Shown here piece after piece: positions 24,510 through 33,896 of a stretch of 64,000 nt of DNA; within the stretch, counting starts at the first letter, position 1; each line of letters begins with the position of its first letter. The stretch lies in NCBI GenBank assembly GCA_029975435.1, contig JARKPC010000046.1, positions 55,873 through 119,872 of the forward strand, read 5' to 3'. A program made the translations under genes and the position numbers. A model generated the notes under the pieces. The model was not told where the DNA came from. It did no database searches and saw nothing but the letters and a program-made list of their open reading frames with translations. Source of the stretch: Propionivibrio sp. (lineage in GTDB: Bacteria; Pseudomonadota; Gammaproteobacteria; Burkholderiales; Rhodocyclaceae).

Positions 24510-26033
24510 CTAGACCTCCGCCTTGATCGGGATGGTGCGGTGCTTCTTGCCGCCGAACAGGCTGGCTTCGCTGGCGCCATCCGAGCAGCCGTTGCCGAAC
24601 GAGAAGCCGCAGCCGCCGCGCATGTCGAAGGTGTTCTCGGCATACTCGCGATGCGTGCTCGGAATCACGAAACGGTCCTCGTAATTTGCGATGGCCATCA
24701 CGTGGTACATCTCTTCAACTTCCGCCTGGGTCATTTTTACCTGCTCCAGAACCGCCATGTTGACCTTTCCATCGACATGCTTTGAGCGCTGGAAGGCGCG
24801 CATGGCCAGCATGCGTTCCAGTGCGCGCTCAACCGGTTGCGTATCGCCCGCTGTGAGCAGATTGGCCAGGTACTTGACCGGGATACGCAACTGTTTGACG
24901 TCCGGAATCTCGCCATTGACGCCGAGATGGCCGGCATTGGCGGCGGCACTGATCGGCGAGAGCGGTGGCACGTACCAGACCATCGGCAGCGTGCGGTACT
25001 CGGGGTGCAGCGGCAGCGCCACCTTCCATTCGACGGCCATCTTGTACACCGGGCTGTTGCGCGCGGCGTCCATCCAGGCGTCGGGGATGCCGTCTATGCG
25101 GGCCTGTTCGATGACCTTCGGGTCGTGCGGATCGAGGAACACGTTGAGTTGCGCCTGGTACAGGTCCCGGTCGTGCTCGACGCTGGCCGCAGCTTCGATG
25201 CGGTCGGCGTCATAGAGCAGCACGCCGAGGTAGCGGATGCGGCCGACGCAGGTTTCCGAACAAACGGTCGGCTGACCTGCTTCGATGCGCGGGTAGCAGA
25301 AGATGCACTTCTCGGCCTTGCCGCTTTTCCAGTTGTAGTAGATCTTCTTGTACGGACAGCCGGACACGCACATGCGCCAGCCGCGGCACTTGTCCTGGTC
25401 GATCAGCACGATGCCGTCTTCCTCGCGCTTGTAGATCGAACCGGACGGGCAGCTCGCCACGCAGGTCGGGTTGAGGCAGTGCTCGCACAGACGCGGCAGG
25501 TACATCATGAAAGTATTTTCAAACTGGCCGTACATCTCCTTCTGGATGTCGTCAAAGTTCTTGTCCTTGCTGCGCTTGGAGAACTCGCCGCCGAGAATTT
25601 CTTCCCAGTTCGGACCCCAGACGATCTTCTCCATGCGCTTGCCGGTAATCAGGCTGCGCGGCCGTGCCGTCGGCATCGCCTTGGATTCGGGTGCCGATTG
25701 CAGATGGTCGTAGTCGAACGTGAAGGGTTCGTAGTAGTCGTCGATCTCCGGCAGATTCGGGTTGGCGAAGATGCGCATGAGCAGCTTCCACTTGCCGCCC
25801 TGGCGCGGTTCGATCTTGCCGTCCGCCTTGCGGACCCAACCGCCGTTCCAGCGATCCTGGTTCTCCCATTCCTTCGGGTAGCCGATGCCGGGCTTGGTCT
25901 CGACGTTGTTGAACCACGCGTACTCCATGCCGGGACGGCTGGTCCACACGTTCTTGCAGGTGACCGAGCAGGTGTGGCAACCGATGCATTTGTCCAGGTT
26001 CAGGACCATGCCGATTTGAGCGCGAATTTTCAT
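24510..26033 (-). CDS. narH: respiratory nitrate reductase beta subunit
   Basis: 507 aa from ATG 26033 with AGGAGA upstream. Four Cys clusters for one [3Fe-4S] and three [4Fe-4S] centres are visible: CIGCHTCSVTCKN near the N-terminus, CEHCLNPTCVASCPSG, CRGWRMCVSGCP with Trp in place of the fourth Cys (the 3Fe centre), and CIFCYPR. It carries electrons from NarI heme to NarG. Tightly packed between narG and narJ. Confidence 0.97.
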   Translation of the reverse strand: MKIRAQIGMVLNLDKCIGCHTCSVTCKNVWTSRPGMEYAWFNNVETKPGIGYPKEWENQDRWNGGWVRKADGKIEPRQGGKWKLLMRIFANPNLPEIDDYYEPFTFDYDHLQSAPESKAMPTARPRSLITGKRMEKIVWGPNWEEILGGEFSKRSKDKNFDDIQKEMYGQFENTFMMYLPRLCEHCLNPTCVASCPSGSIYKREEDGIVLIDQDKCRGWRMCVSGCPYKKIYYNWKSGKAEKCIFCYPRIEAGQPTVCSETCVGRIRYLGVLLYDADRIEAAASVEHDRDLYQAQLNVFLDPHDPKVIEQARIDGIPDAWMDAARNSPVYKMAVEWKVALPLHPEYRTLPMVWYVPPLSPISAAANAGHLGVNGEIPDVKQLRIPVKYLANLLTAGDTQPVERALERMLAMRAFQRSKHVDGKVNMAVLEQVKMTQAEVEEMYHVMAIANYEDRFVIPSTHREYAENTFDMRGGCGFSFGNGCSDGASEASLFGGKKHRTIPIKAEV

Positions 26034-26043
26034 GGCCTTCTCC

Positions 26044-29000
26044 TTAGGCAGTTGCACTGGCGTTGTCGGCGGAAACCGGCTCGTCATCCAACCAGTCGAT
26101 CTTGTTCATCTTGCGCACGATCACGAACTCGTCGCGGTTGGTGCCGATCGTCCCGTAGTAGTTGAATCCGTACGAAAACTGGGCATAGCCGCCGATCATG
26201 TGCGTCGGTTTCAGGACGATGCGCGTCACCGAGTTGTGGATACCGCCGCGCATGCCGGTGATTTCCGAGCCCGGCGTGTTGATGATCTTTTCCTGCGCGT
26301 GGTACATCAGCACCATGCCCGGATTGACCCGCTGGCTGACCACGGCGCGCGCGGCGATGGCACCGTTGATGTTGAACAGCTCGACCCAGTCGTTATCGAC
26401 AATGCCGGCACGTTTGGCGTCGTCCTCGGAGAGCCAGATGACCGGCCCGCCGCGATTCAGGGTGAGCATGATCAGGTTGTCGGTGTAGGTCGAGTGGATG
26501 CCCCACTTCTGGTGCGGCGTGATGAAGTTGAGCGCGATCTCGGTGTTGCCGTTCGGCTTGATGTTGTGGAGATCGGCGGTCGTCTTGAGATCAACCGGCG
26601 GACGATAGCTCGAGAAGCCTTCTCCGAACGCGGTCATCCACGGGTGATCCATGTAGAACTGCTGGCGCCCGGTCAGCGTGCGCCATGGAATCAGCTCGTG
26701 CACGTTGGTGTAGCCGGCGTTGTAGGAAACCGTCTCCGACTCGATGCCGCTCCACGTCGGCGAGCTGATGATCTTGCGCGGCTGAGCCTGGATGTCGCGG
26801 AAGCGGATCTTCTCGTCCTCGCGATACAGCGCCAGATGCCTGTGATCGCGTCCAGTCTGCTTGCTCAGCGCCTCCCAGGCCTTGACGGCGACGTGGCCGT
26901 TAGTTTCCGGTGCCAGTTGCAGCACGACTTCGCAGGCGTCGATGTCGGTCGCGATGCTCGGCATGCCGCAGGTCGCACCTTCGTCTTTGACCAGCCCGTT
27001 CAACTCGCCAAGTTGCTTCACCTCGGTCTGCGTGTTCCAGGCGATGCCCTTTCCGCCGTTGCCGACCTTGTTCATCAAGGGGCCGAGCGCAGTGAAGCGC
27101 TTGTAGAGGTTCGGGTAGTCACGCTCGACGACGGCGATGTTCGGTGCCGTCTTGCCGGGGATCAGGTCGATCTCGCCGCGCTTCCAGTCCTGCACGCCAA
27201 AGGGCTGCGCCAACTCGGCCGGCGAGTCGTGCATCAGCGGCGAGAGCACAATTTCGCGTTCGACACCGAGATGACCAACGCAGACTTCGCTGAACTTTTT
27301 GGCGAAGCCCTTGTAGATCTCCCAGTCGCTGCGCGATTGCCAGGCCGGATCGACCGCCGTCGACAGCGGATGGATGAAGGGGTGCATGTCGCTGGTGTTG
27401 AGATCGTTCTTCTCGTACCAGGTTGCCGTCGGCAGCACGATGTCGCTGTAAAGGCAGGTGGTGCTCATGCGGAAGTCCAGCGTCACCAGCAGATCCAGCT
27501 TGCCTTCCGGCGCTTTGTCGTGCCACACCACTTCGCTGGGCTTGGCTTCATCGTGGCCCAAATCCTTGCCCTGCACGCCGTGGGAGGTGCCGAGCAGGTG
27601 CTTGAGGAAGTATTCGTGGCCTTTGCCTGAAGAACCCAAGATGTTGGAACGCCAGACGAACATGTTGCGCGGCCAGTTGTCCGGGTGGTCCGGATCTTCG
27701 CAGCTCATTTGCAGCGTGCCGTCCTTCAGCCCCTTGGCCGTGTAGTCCTTGGGATCGAGGCCGGCAGCGACAGCATTCTTCACCACCTGCATCGGGTTGG
27801 TCTTGAGTTGCGGCGCGGAAGGCAGCCAGCCCATGCGTTCGGCGCGCACGTTGTAGTCGATCATGCTGCCGCCGTACTGCGCCTTGTCGGCGAGCGGCGA
27901 GAGCACTTCTTCCATGCCCAGTTTTTCGTAGCGCCACTGATCGGTGTGCGCGTAGAAGAAGCTGGTCGAGTTCATCTGGCGTGGCGGACGGATCCAGTCC
28001 AGGGCAAAGGCGAGCGCCGTCCAACCGGTCTGCGGGCGCAGTTTTTCCTGCCCGACGTAGTGCGCCCAGCCGCCGCCGCTCTGGCCGATACACCCGCACA
28101 TCATCAGCATGTTGATGACGCCGCGGTAGTTCATGTCCGAGTGATACCAGTGGTTCATCGCGGCGCCGATGATGACCATCGAGCGGCCGTGCGTCTTGTC
28201 GGCGTTGTCAGCGAACTGGCGCGCGACCGTGATCAACTGCTCGCGTGGCGTGCCGGTGATGCGTTCCTGCCAGGCCGGCGTGTAGGGCGTGTCGTCGTCG
28301 AAGTCCTTCGCCGCCAGTTCACCCGGCAGACCGCGCGCGACGCCGTAGTTGGCGACCTGCAGGTCGAAGACCGTGGCGACCAGCACATCCTTTCCATCCT
28401 TGCCCAGTGCGATGCGCTGCACGGGGACGGTACGCACCAGCACGTTGTTGCTGGCGGCGCCGGTGGCGTTGTTGGGGAAATGCTCGCTTTCGATGCCGCC
28501 GAAGTAAGGGAAACCCACCTTCGCAGTTGCCGCACTTGGGTTCTGGCCTTCCAGCACCGAGAGTTTTAGCTTGACCTCGTTACCGTGCGTGGCTTCCTTG
28601 GCTTCCAGATTCCATTGCCCCTGATCGGCGCGCCCGTCCGGACCCCAGCGGAAACCGATTGCGCCGTTCGGCAGTACAACCTGGCCGTTTTCGTCGAAGG
28701 CGACGGTCTTCCACTCTGGGTTGTTGGTCGCGCCGAGCGCGTCGGCGAAGTCGGACGCACGCACATAGCGATCGGGCACCATCGCCGTTTCACCGTTTGG
28801 CAGTTGCTGCTCCTTGAGCATGACCAGCATCGGCATGTCGGTGTAGCGGCGCACGTAGTCGTCGAAGTAGGTACTTCGCTGCTTGCCCCCCTCGGGGAAG
28901 TAGAACTCCTTGAGGATGACGTGGCCCATCGCCATGGCCACGGCGGCGTCGGTGCCCTGCTTGGGCTTCATCCAGATGTCGGAGAGCTTGGCGACTTCGG

Positions 29001-29853
29001 AGTAATCCGGCGTGACGGCGACCGTCTTGGTGCCCTTGTAGCGCACCTCAGTGAAGAAGTGCGCGTCCGGCGTGCGCGTCTGCGGCACGTTCGAACCCCA
29101 GGCGATGATGAAGTTGGCGTTGTACCAGTCGGCCGATTCAGGCACGTCGGTTTGTTCGCCCCAGATCTGCGGGCTGGCCGGCGGCAGGTCGCAATACCAG
29201 TCGTAAAAGCTCATGCAGACGCCGCCGATCAGGCTCAGGTAGCGGCTGCCGGCGGCGTAGGAAACCATCGACATGGCCGGGATCGGCGAGAAACCGATGA
29301 CGCGGTCCGGACCGTACTTCTTGATGGTATGTACGTTGGCGGCAGCGACGATCTCGTTGACCTCGTCCCAGTTCGACCGCACGAAACCGCCGAGGCCGCG
29401 CACGCTTTGATAGTTCTTGCGCTTGGCGTCGTCCTGAACGATCGACGTCCACGCGTCGACCGGATCCTTCGACAACCGTGCCTCGCGCCACAGCTTGAGC
29501 AGGCGGCCGCGCACCATTGGATACTTCACGCGGTTGGCGCTGTAGAGATACCACGAGTACGACGCGCCGCGCGCGCAACCCCGCGGTTCGTGGTTGGGCA
29601 TGTCCCAGCGTGTGCGCGGGTAATCGGTCTGCTGGGTTTCCCAGGTGACGATGCCGCCCTTGACGTAGATCTTCCACGAGCAGGAACCCGTGCAATTGAC
29701 GCCGTGCGTTGAACGCACGATCTTGTCGTGCGCCCAGCGGTCGCGGTAGGCGTCTTCCCAGGTGCGGTCTTCGCCGTTGGTGACGCCGTGGTCGCCGGAG
29801 AATGGCTCTCGGGCTTGCGAAAAATAGCTGAGTCGATCGAGGAAATGGCTCAT
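26044..29853 (-). CDS. narG: respiratory nitrate reductase alpha subunit
   Basis: 1,269 aa, full length. The N-terminus carries the FS0 cluster signature HGVNCTGSCSW at about 50, with His as one ligand, followed by the molybdopterin-binding domains (PNHEPRGCARGASYSWYLYS). It binds bis-MGD and reduces nitrate to nitrite in the cytoplasm, using electrons from NarH. The extended twin-Arg region of NarG is absent or reduced. It is followed after 10 bp by narH. Confidence 0.97.
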   Translation of the reverse strand: MSHFLDRLSYFSQAREPFSGDHGVTNGEDRTWEDAYRDRWAHDKIVRSTHGVNCTGSCSWKIYVKGGIVTWETQQTDYPRTRWDMPNHEPRGCARGASYSWYLYSANRVKYPMVRGRLLKLWREARLSKDPVDAWTSIVQDDAKRKNYQSVRGLGGFVRSNWDEVNEIVAAANVHTIKKYGPDRVIGFSPIPAMSMVSYAAGSRYLSLIGGVCMSFYDWYCDLPPASPQIWGEQTDVPESADWYNANFIIAWGSNVPQTRTPDAHFFTEVRYKGTKTVAVTPDYSEVAKLSDIWMKPKQGTDAAVAMAMGHVILKEFYFPEGGKQRSTYFDDYVRRYTDMPMLVMLKEQQLPNGETAMVPDRYVRASDFADALGATNNPEWKTVAFDENGQVVLPNGAIGFRWGPDGRADQGQWNLEAKEATHGNEVKLKLSVLEGQNPSAATAKVGFPYFGGIESEHFPNNATGAASNNVLVRTVPVQRIALGKDGKDVLVATVFDLQVANYGVARGLPGELAAKDFDDDTPYTPAWQERITGTPREQLITVARQFADNADKTHGRSMVIIGAAMNHWYHSDMNYRGVINMLMMCGCIGQSGGGWAHYVGQEKLRPQTGWTALAFALDWIRPPRQMNSTSFFYAHTDQWRYEKLGMEEVLSPLADKAQYGGSMIDYNVRAERMGWLPSAPQLKTNPMQVVKNAVAAGLDPKDYTAKGLKDGTLQMSCEDPDHPDNWPRNMFVWRSNILGSSGKGHEYFLKHLLGTSHGVQGKDLGHDEAKPSEVVWHDKAPEGKLDLLVTLDFRMSTTCLYSDIVLPTATWYEKNDLNTSDMHPFIHPLSTAVDPAWQSRSDWEIYKGFAKKFSEVCVGHLGVEREIVLSPLMHDSPAELAQPFGVQDWKRGEIDLIPGKTAPNIAVVERDYPNLYKRFTALGPLMNKVGNGGKGIAWNTQTEVKQLGELNGLVKDEGATCGMPSIATDIDACEVVLQLAPETNGHVAVKAWEALSKQTGRDHRHLALYREDEKIRFRDIQAQPRKIISSPTWSGIESETVSYNAGYTNVHELIPWRTLTGRQQFYMDHPWMTAFGEGFSSYRPPVDLKTTADLHNIKPNGNTEIALNFITPHQKWGIHSTYTDNLIMLTLNRGGPVIWLSEDDAKRAGIVDNDWVELFNINGAIAARAVVSQRVNPGMVLMYHAQEKIINTPGSEITGMRGGIHNSVTRIVLKPTHMIGGYAQFSYGFNYYGTIGTNRDEFVIVRKMNKIDWLDDEPVSADNASATA

Positions 29854-29885
29854 GGAATGCCTCTTTGGTAAGGGTTAAGCCGAAG

Positions 29886-31514
29886 TCAGGGGTTCTTGAT
29901 TTCCGAACCGGCGCGCAGGTAGAACCACCAGTTCAGGATCAGGCACAGGGCATAGAAGACCGCGAAGCCGTACATCGCCACTTGCGGCGTGCCTCGGGTG
30001 ATCTGCTCGCCGATCACGACCGGCGCGATGAAAGCGCCGTAGGCGGCGACGGCCGACGTCCAGCCGAGGACCGGGCCGGCCTGCTGGCGATCGAAGATGA
30101 AGCCGATGCTGCGGAAGGTCGAGCCGTTACCGATGCCGCTGGCCAGGAAAAGCACGATGAACAAGCCCATGAACGCCGGGAAATGCTCCTCCGGTGTTGC
30201 CGAGCCGTAGGCGAGCAGCATTACGTAGCCGACGGCGCCGGACGCCACGACCATTACGGCGGAAATGATCTGGGTGACGATCGAGCCGCCGATCTTGTCG
30301 GAAATCCAGCCGCCGACCGGGCGCGCCGCGGCACCGACGAAGGGGCCGATCCACGAGTAGGTCAGCGCGGGCGGCGCGTTCGGGTTGGTCAGCGTGTGCT
30401 GCATGACGCCCGCCGCGTCGGGTACGTGGCTGATGCCGAAGATCACCTTGATCGATAGCGGCAATACCATCGAAAAGCCGATGAACGAGCCGAAGGTGAC
30501 GATGTAGAGAACGGTCATGGACCAGGTGTGTTTGTTCCTGAAGATCGCGAACTGGCGGGCGACGTTTTCCTTCATCGCACCGAATGCCGCCAGACGCATG
30601 GCCAGGAGCGCGCTCGTGATGTCCAGCGGTACCGCCACCCACATGCTGATCAGGCCGAGGCCTGTCGGCTTCGGAAGGTAAAGGTAGAGGCAGAGGATCG
30701 AGGGAACGAAGGCCAGGGTGTAGAGGTAGGTGATCTTGCTGAAAGCGAACAACGGGTTGCCGGTGTCGGGCGAAACGGTTTTCAGGTTGTTCATGCCGAA
30801 CCAGCAGAGGATGGACAGCGGCACCAGCGAGAGCACCCAGGCGAAGCCGGCGTTCTGGACCCAGGTTGGCGTGCCGGCGGCGATCTTGCCGAGAATCCAG
30901 CCGCTGTCCTTCTGCAAGGTCATCGGTTCGCCCCCGATGACACCGAACAGGCTCACCGTCATCACCAGCGGGATGACGATTTGCATGGTGGTGACGCCGA
31001 AGTTGCCGAGGCCGGCGTTGAGGCCGAGCGCCGTGCCCTGCAACCGCTTGGGGAAAAAGGTGCTGATGTTGGACATCGAGCTGGCGAAGTTGCCGCCGCC
31101 GACGCCCGACCACAGCGCCATCAGCTGGAACGCCCACAACGGCCACTCTGGATGCTGCAGCACGATGCCAGTGCCGATCGCCGGCGAGAGCAGCATCGCC
31201 GTCGTCAGGAAGATGGTGTTACGGCCCCCGGCCAGACGGATCAGGAAGGAGGCGGGGATGCGCATCGTTGCGCCGGAGATGCCGGCGATGGCGGTCAGCG
31301 TAAACAGTTCGGCCTGGCTGAACGGGAAGCCGAGGTTCAGCAGCTGCACGGTGATGACGCCCCACATTCCCCAAACGGCAAAACCGCAGAGCAGGGCCGG
31401 GATCGAGATCCAGAGGTTGCGGTAGGCGATGCGTTTGCCGGTCGATTCCCAGAATCCGTCCTCTTCTGGCCGCCAGTCCGCGATATCGGTGCGCGACGAT
31501 GCTGTTTTTTCCAT
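29886..31514 (-). CDS. narK2: nitrate/nitrite transporter, NarK2 type
   Basis: 542 aa, major facilitator with 12 predicted helices and the nitrate-signature glycine motifs (GVGGGNFASSMSNISTFFP and GNGSTFRSIGF). NarK2-type proteins work as nitrate/nitrite antiporters, matched to NarG on the cytoplasmic side. The N-terminus is longer than in NarK1. It lies between narK1 and narG, the usual K1K2GHJI order. Confidence 0.93.
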   Translation of the reverse strand: MEKTASSRTDIADWRPEEDGFWESTGKRIAYRNLWISIPALLCGFAVWGMWGVITVQLLNLGFPFSQAELFTLTAIAGISGATMRIPASFLIRLAGGRNTIFLTTAMLLSPAIGTGIVLQHPEWPLWAFQLMALWSGVGGGNFASSMSNISTFFPKRLQGTALGLNAGLGNFGVTTMQIVIPLVMTVSLFGVIGGEPMTLQKDSGWILGKIAAGTPTWVQNAGFAWVLSLVPLSILCWFGMNNLKTVSPDTGNPLFAFSKITYLYTLAFVPSILCLYLYLPKPTGLGLISMWVAVPLDITSALLAMRLAAFGAMKENVARQFAIFRNKHTWSMTVLYIVTFGSFIGFSMVLPLSIKVIFGISHVPDAAGVMQHTLTNPNAPPALTYSWIGPFVGAAARPVGGWISDKIGGSIVTQIISAVMVVASGAVGYVMLLAYGSATPEEHFPAFMGLFIVLFLASGIGNGSTFRSIGFIFDRQQAGPVLGWTSAVAAYGAFIAPVVIGEQITRGTPQVAMYGFAVFYALCLILNWWFYLRAGSEIKNP

Positions 31515-31541
31515 GGTTTGTTCTCGAAGGGTCGATATCAG

Positions 31542-32795
31542 TCAGGCGACGTGAGCGGGCGCGGTGTCCTTGCCCATGAAGTCGCTGCGGCGGACTTCAG
31601 TGAGGTACATCCAGATCAGCGAGACCCAGACGACGCCGTAGAGCAGCATGAAGGCGCTCGATCGGATGCCGGTGATGTCGAGCAGCGCGCCGAACATGAT
31701 GGGCAGGATGAATCCGCCGAGTCCGCCGGCGAGGCCGACGACGCCGCTGATGGTGCCGATGTTGTTCGGGTACTCGTCGCTGATGTACTTGAAGACGCTG
31801 GCCTTGCCGAACGCGAAGGCGATGCCGAGGATGAACATCAAGGCCGTGAAAGCGTAAACGTTGAGGCCGATGTGCAGGGTCAACGAACCATTCACCGTGG
31901 TGATGGTCAGCTCCGTCTGCGGATAGCTCAGGAGGAAGAGACAGATCCAGCTCACCCACATCACCCACCAGGTCACGCTGTGGGCGCCCCATTTGTCCGA
32001 CATCCAGCCGCCGACCGCGCGCAGCACGCCGCCCGGCAGCGAAAAGCAGGCGGCGAGCAGCGCGGCGGTGCGGATGTCGAGTCCGAATTCGCCGACGTAG
32101 TACTGCACCATCCACAAGGCCAGCGCGACGTAGCCGCCGAAGACGATGCTGTAGAATTGGCAGTACTTCATTACCCTGGGGTCTTTCAGCGTCTTGAGCT
32201 GATCGGTGAATTTGACGTGGCCGCCGGTGAGATGCTCCGGGTCGCTGTGGCTGAAAAGCCAGAAGGCGATCAGGGTCACGGTCATTACTCCGGCGTAGAC
32301 GAGCGGCACCATCGTCCATCCGAACGCGACCACGAGCGCCGGAGCAATGAATTTATTGACCGCCGCGCCGGAGTTGCCGGCGCCGTAGATGCCCATTGCA
32401 AAGCCCTGCTGGCGCCGCGGAAACCAGCGCGCGACGTAGGGCGTGCCGACCGAGAACGATCCGCCGGCGAGGCCGACGAAGAGGCCGATGACGAGGAAAT
32501 GCCAGTACTCGGTGGCGTAGCTCATCAGCCAGATGGCCGGGATCGTCAGCGCCATCAGCGTCGCCATGACGATGCGGCCGCCGAACTTGTCGGTCCAGAT
32601 ACCGAGCGGCACCCGGATCAGCGAACCGGTAAGCACCGGCGTCGCCGTCAGGAGCCCGAACTCCGTGGCGTTAAGATTGAGCGCCTTTTTGATCGGAATG
32701 CCGATCACGCCGAACATCATCCAGACCATGAAGCACACCGTGAATGCCAGCGTGCTGACCAGCAAAACGGAAAGCGCCTGTCCTTTTCTTGTCAT
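31542..32795 (-). CDS. narK1: nitrate/proton symporter, NarK1 type
   Basis: 417 aa, 12-helix MFS transporter with the nitrate signature GLAGGSFSVGTPYVARWFP and the symmetric GVVGLAGGLGGFILP. NarK1 members import nitrate with protons to start respiration before nitrite accumulates. It is the first intact gene of the transporter-reductase operon; the spacer upstream holds an inverted repeat (32905-32924). narL is about 300 bp further upstream, but broken. Confidence 0.93.
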   Translation of the reverse strand: MTRKGQALSVLLVSTLAFTVCFMVWMMFGVIGIPIKKALNLNATEFGLLTATPVLTGSLIRVPLGIWTDKFGGRIVMATLMALTIPAIWLMSYATEYWHFLVIGLFVGLAGGSFSVGTPYVARWFPRRQQGFAMGIYGAGNSGAAVNKFIAPALVVAFGWTMVPLVYAGVMTVTLIAFWLFSHSDPEHLTGGHVKFTDQLKTLKDPRVMKYCQFYSIVFGGYVALALWMVQYYVGEFGLDIRTAALLAACFSLPGGVLRAVGGWMSDKWGAHSVTWWVMWVSWICLFLLSYPQTELTITTVNGSLTLHIGLNVYAFTALMFILGIAFAFGKASVFKYISDEYPNNIGTISGVVGLAGGLGGFILPIMFGALLDITGIRSSAFMLLYGVVWVSLIWMYLTEVRRSDFMGKDTAPAHVA

Positions 32796-32904
32796 GTAAG
32801 CTCCCTTCGTTACATGACGCGAATTTAGAGGAGGCAGCGCTTTAGCGGCATCCTTCCGTAGAAACAGGGAGCCGGTTCATTGGAACTACCCGGATCAGGC
32901 AAGA

Positions 32905-32924
32905 CATAGTTCTTTCGAACTATG
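32905..32924. promoter_or_regulatory. perfect inverted repeat upstream of narK1
   Basis: CATAGTTC-TTTC-GAACTATG, 8-bp arms, about 110 bp before the narK1 start. GAACTA also occurs on its own at 32883. No U-run, so an operator is likelier than a terminator. No clear FNR box is visible in this spacer. Confidence 0.4.
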
Positions 32925-32950
32925 GGTGATATACGATCGCGCCAAAACTC

Positions 32951-32980
32951 CGTCATGCCGGCGAAAGCCGGTATCCAGTG
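32951..32980. repeat. REP-like palindrome
   Basis: CGTCATGCCGGCGAAAGCCG followed by GTATCCAG has the form of the common dispersed palindromes of beta/gammaproteobacteria (GCCGGC / GCCGGT arms around GAAA). It lies in the narL-narK1 spacer. Confidence 0.5.
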
Positions 32981-33091
32981 TCGGAGACCAGCTGGTTGCG
33001 TCCCCCCGAGATTGCTGAAGCGCCGGTTTCCGCGCGTCGGGCGCGGAACCCTGCGTCTCAGAAAACTCCCCCGCCAAAAGTCACAAACACC

Positions 33092-33629
33092 TCAGAGCAA
33101 CCCATTCTCCGAAGCAATCACCGCCGCATGCACGCGCGAACTGACGTTGAGCTTGCGCAGGACGTGCTGTACGTGGATCTTGACGGTCGTCTCGGCGATG
33201 CCGTGGTCACGGGCGATCTCCTTGTTGCTCGCGCCGCGTACGATGCCGCGCAGGACATCGAGTTCGCGCGGCGACAGGCTGGCGATTGCCGCTGCGCCGG
33301 GGGAGTCGGGCACGGGTGATTCGCTTGTCGCCGGAGCCGGCGCGGGGCTTGCCGACGTCGCACCGCGGTAGGCGGCGACGAGCTTGCTCATCATTTCCGG
33401 TGCGACCACACTGTCGCCGTCCATGGCTCGCCGGATAGCGGCGGTCAAAGCATCGCCTTCCGCCGTCTTCAGCAGGTAGCCGATCGCGCCGGCGCGCAAG
33501 GCGGCCGCCAGGTCGTTCTCGTCCTCGCTGACGGTAAGCATCAGGATGCGCGCTGCCGGTGCCGCATCCTGCAGCGCCGGCAGCGCGTCGACGCCATTCA
33601 CGCCCGGCAGGTGATTGTCGAGCAGAATT
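33092..33629 (-). pseudogene. narL: narL 3' part (receiver end, linker, HTH), split by a transposon
   Basis: Joined to 38620-38809 after removing the element and one 8-bp duplication, this restores a continuous 239-aa NarL-type response regulator (720 bp, in frame). This piece encodes LLDNHLPGVNG, the last part of the receiver, a long Ala/Pro linker and an intact LuxR-type HTH (LSPRELDVLRGIVRGASNKE). A GTG at 33601 could start a 169-aa HTH-containing fragment, which might bind DNA without phospho-control. No complete copy is seen in the window. Confidence 0.9.
33622..33629. repeat. 8-bp target-site duplication, left copy
   Basis: GCAGAATT, repeated at 38620-38627 on the other side of the element. 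Both copies read the same narL codons. Confidence 0.92.
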
Positions 33630-33690
33630 GGGTATCCGGATTAACCGGTGGACGGCGTCTGCCGGATGAGTGCGTAAGGCGCGTGTAGAC

Positions 33691-33712
33691 TCCGGATTAT
33701 CGGGTGGACGGA
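33691..33712 (+). repeat. internal copy of the transposon end
   Basis: TCCGGATTATCGGGTGGACG(GA) repeats the right-end inverted repeat without its first bases, 61 bp inside the left end. It may be the original IS end before an outer end was added, or a remnant of a nested insertion. Confidence 0.75.
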
Positions 33713-33896
33713 CTCCCTTGGCGATAAAATATGCTGTGGTGCACAATTGCATTGCCATGCAAAATGGGTTGATGCTCTAGGTCCGAGTCCGGCCATCAGC
33801 GGACGCAGGGAGGACTTTCCGCAACCGGCCGTTCGATGCGGCACCGATGGCCTTCGCGCAGGGGTAGTGAATCCGCCAGGATTGACTTGCGCTGCC

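Noticed and set aside
26032-27630. Long plus-strand frames opposite narG and narH (also 24837-26165)
   Set aside because: Mirror frames of conserved genes; no motifs and no ribosome-binding sites.
30528-32828. A 766-codon plus-strand open frame opposite narK1/narK2
   Set aside because: It is antisense to two clearly recognised transporters, its composition is that of reversed high-GC codons, and it has no known domain.
33092-33601. A complete LuxR-type regulator
   Set aside because: It is the 3' part of narL; the missing 5' part is at 38620-38809 with matching 8-bp duplications.
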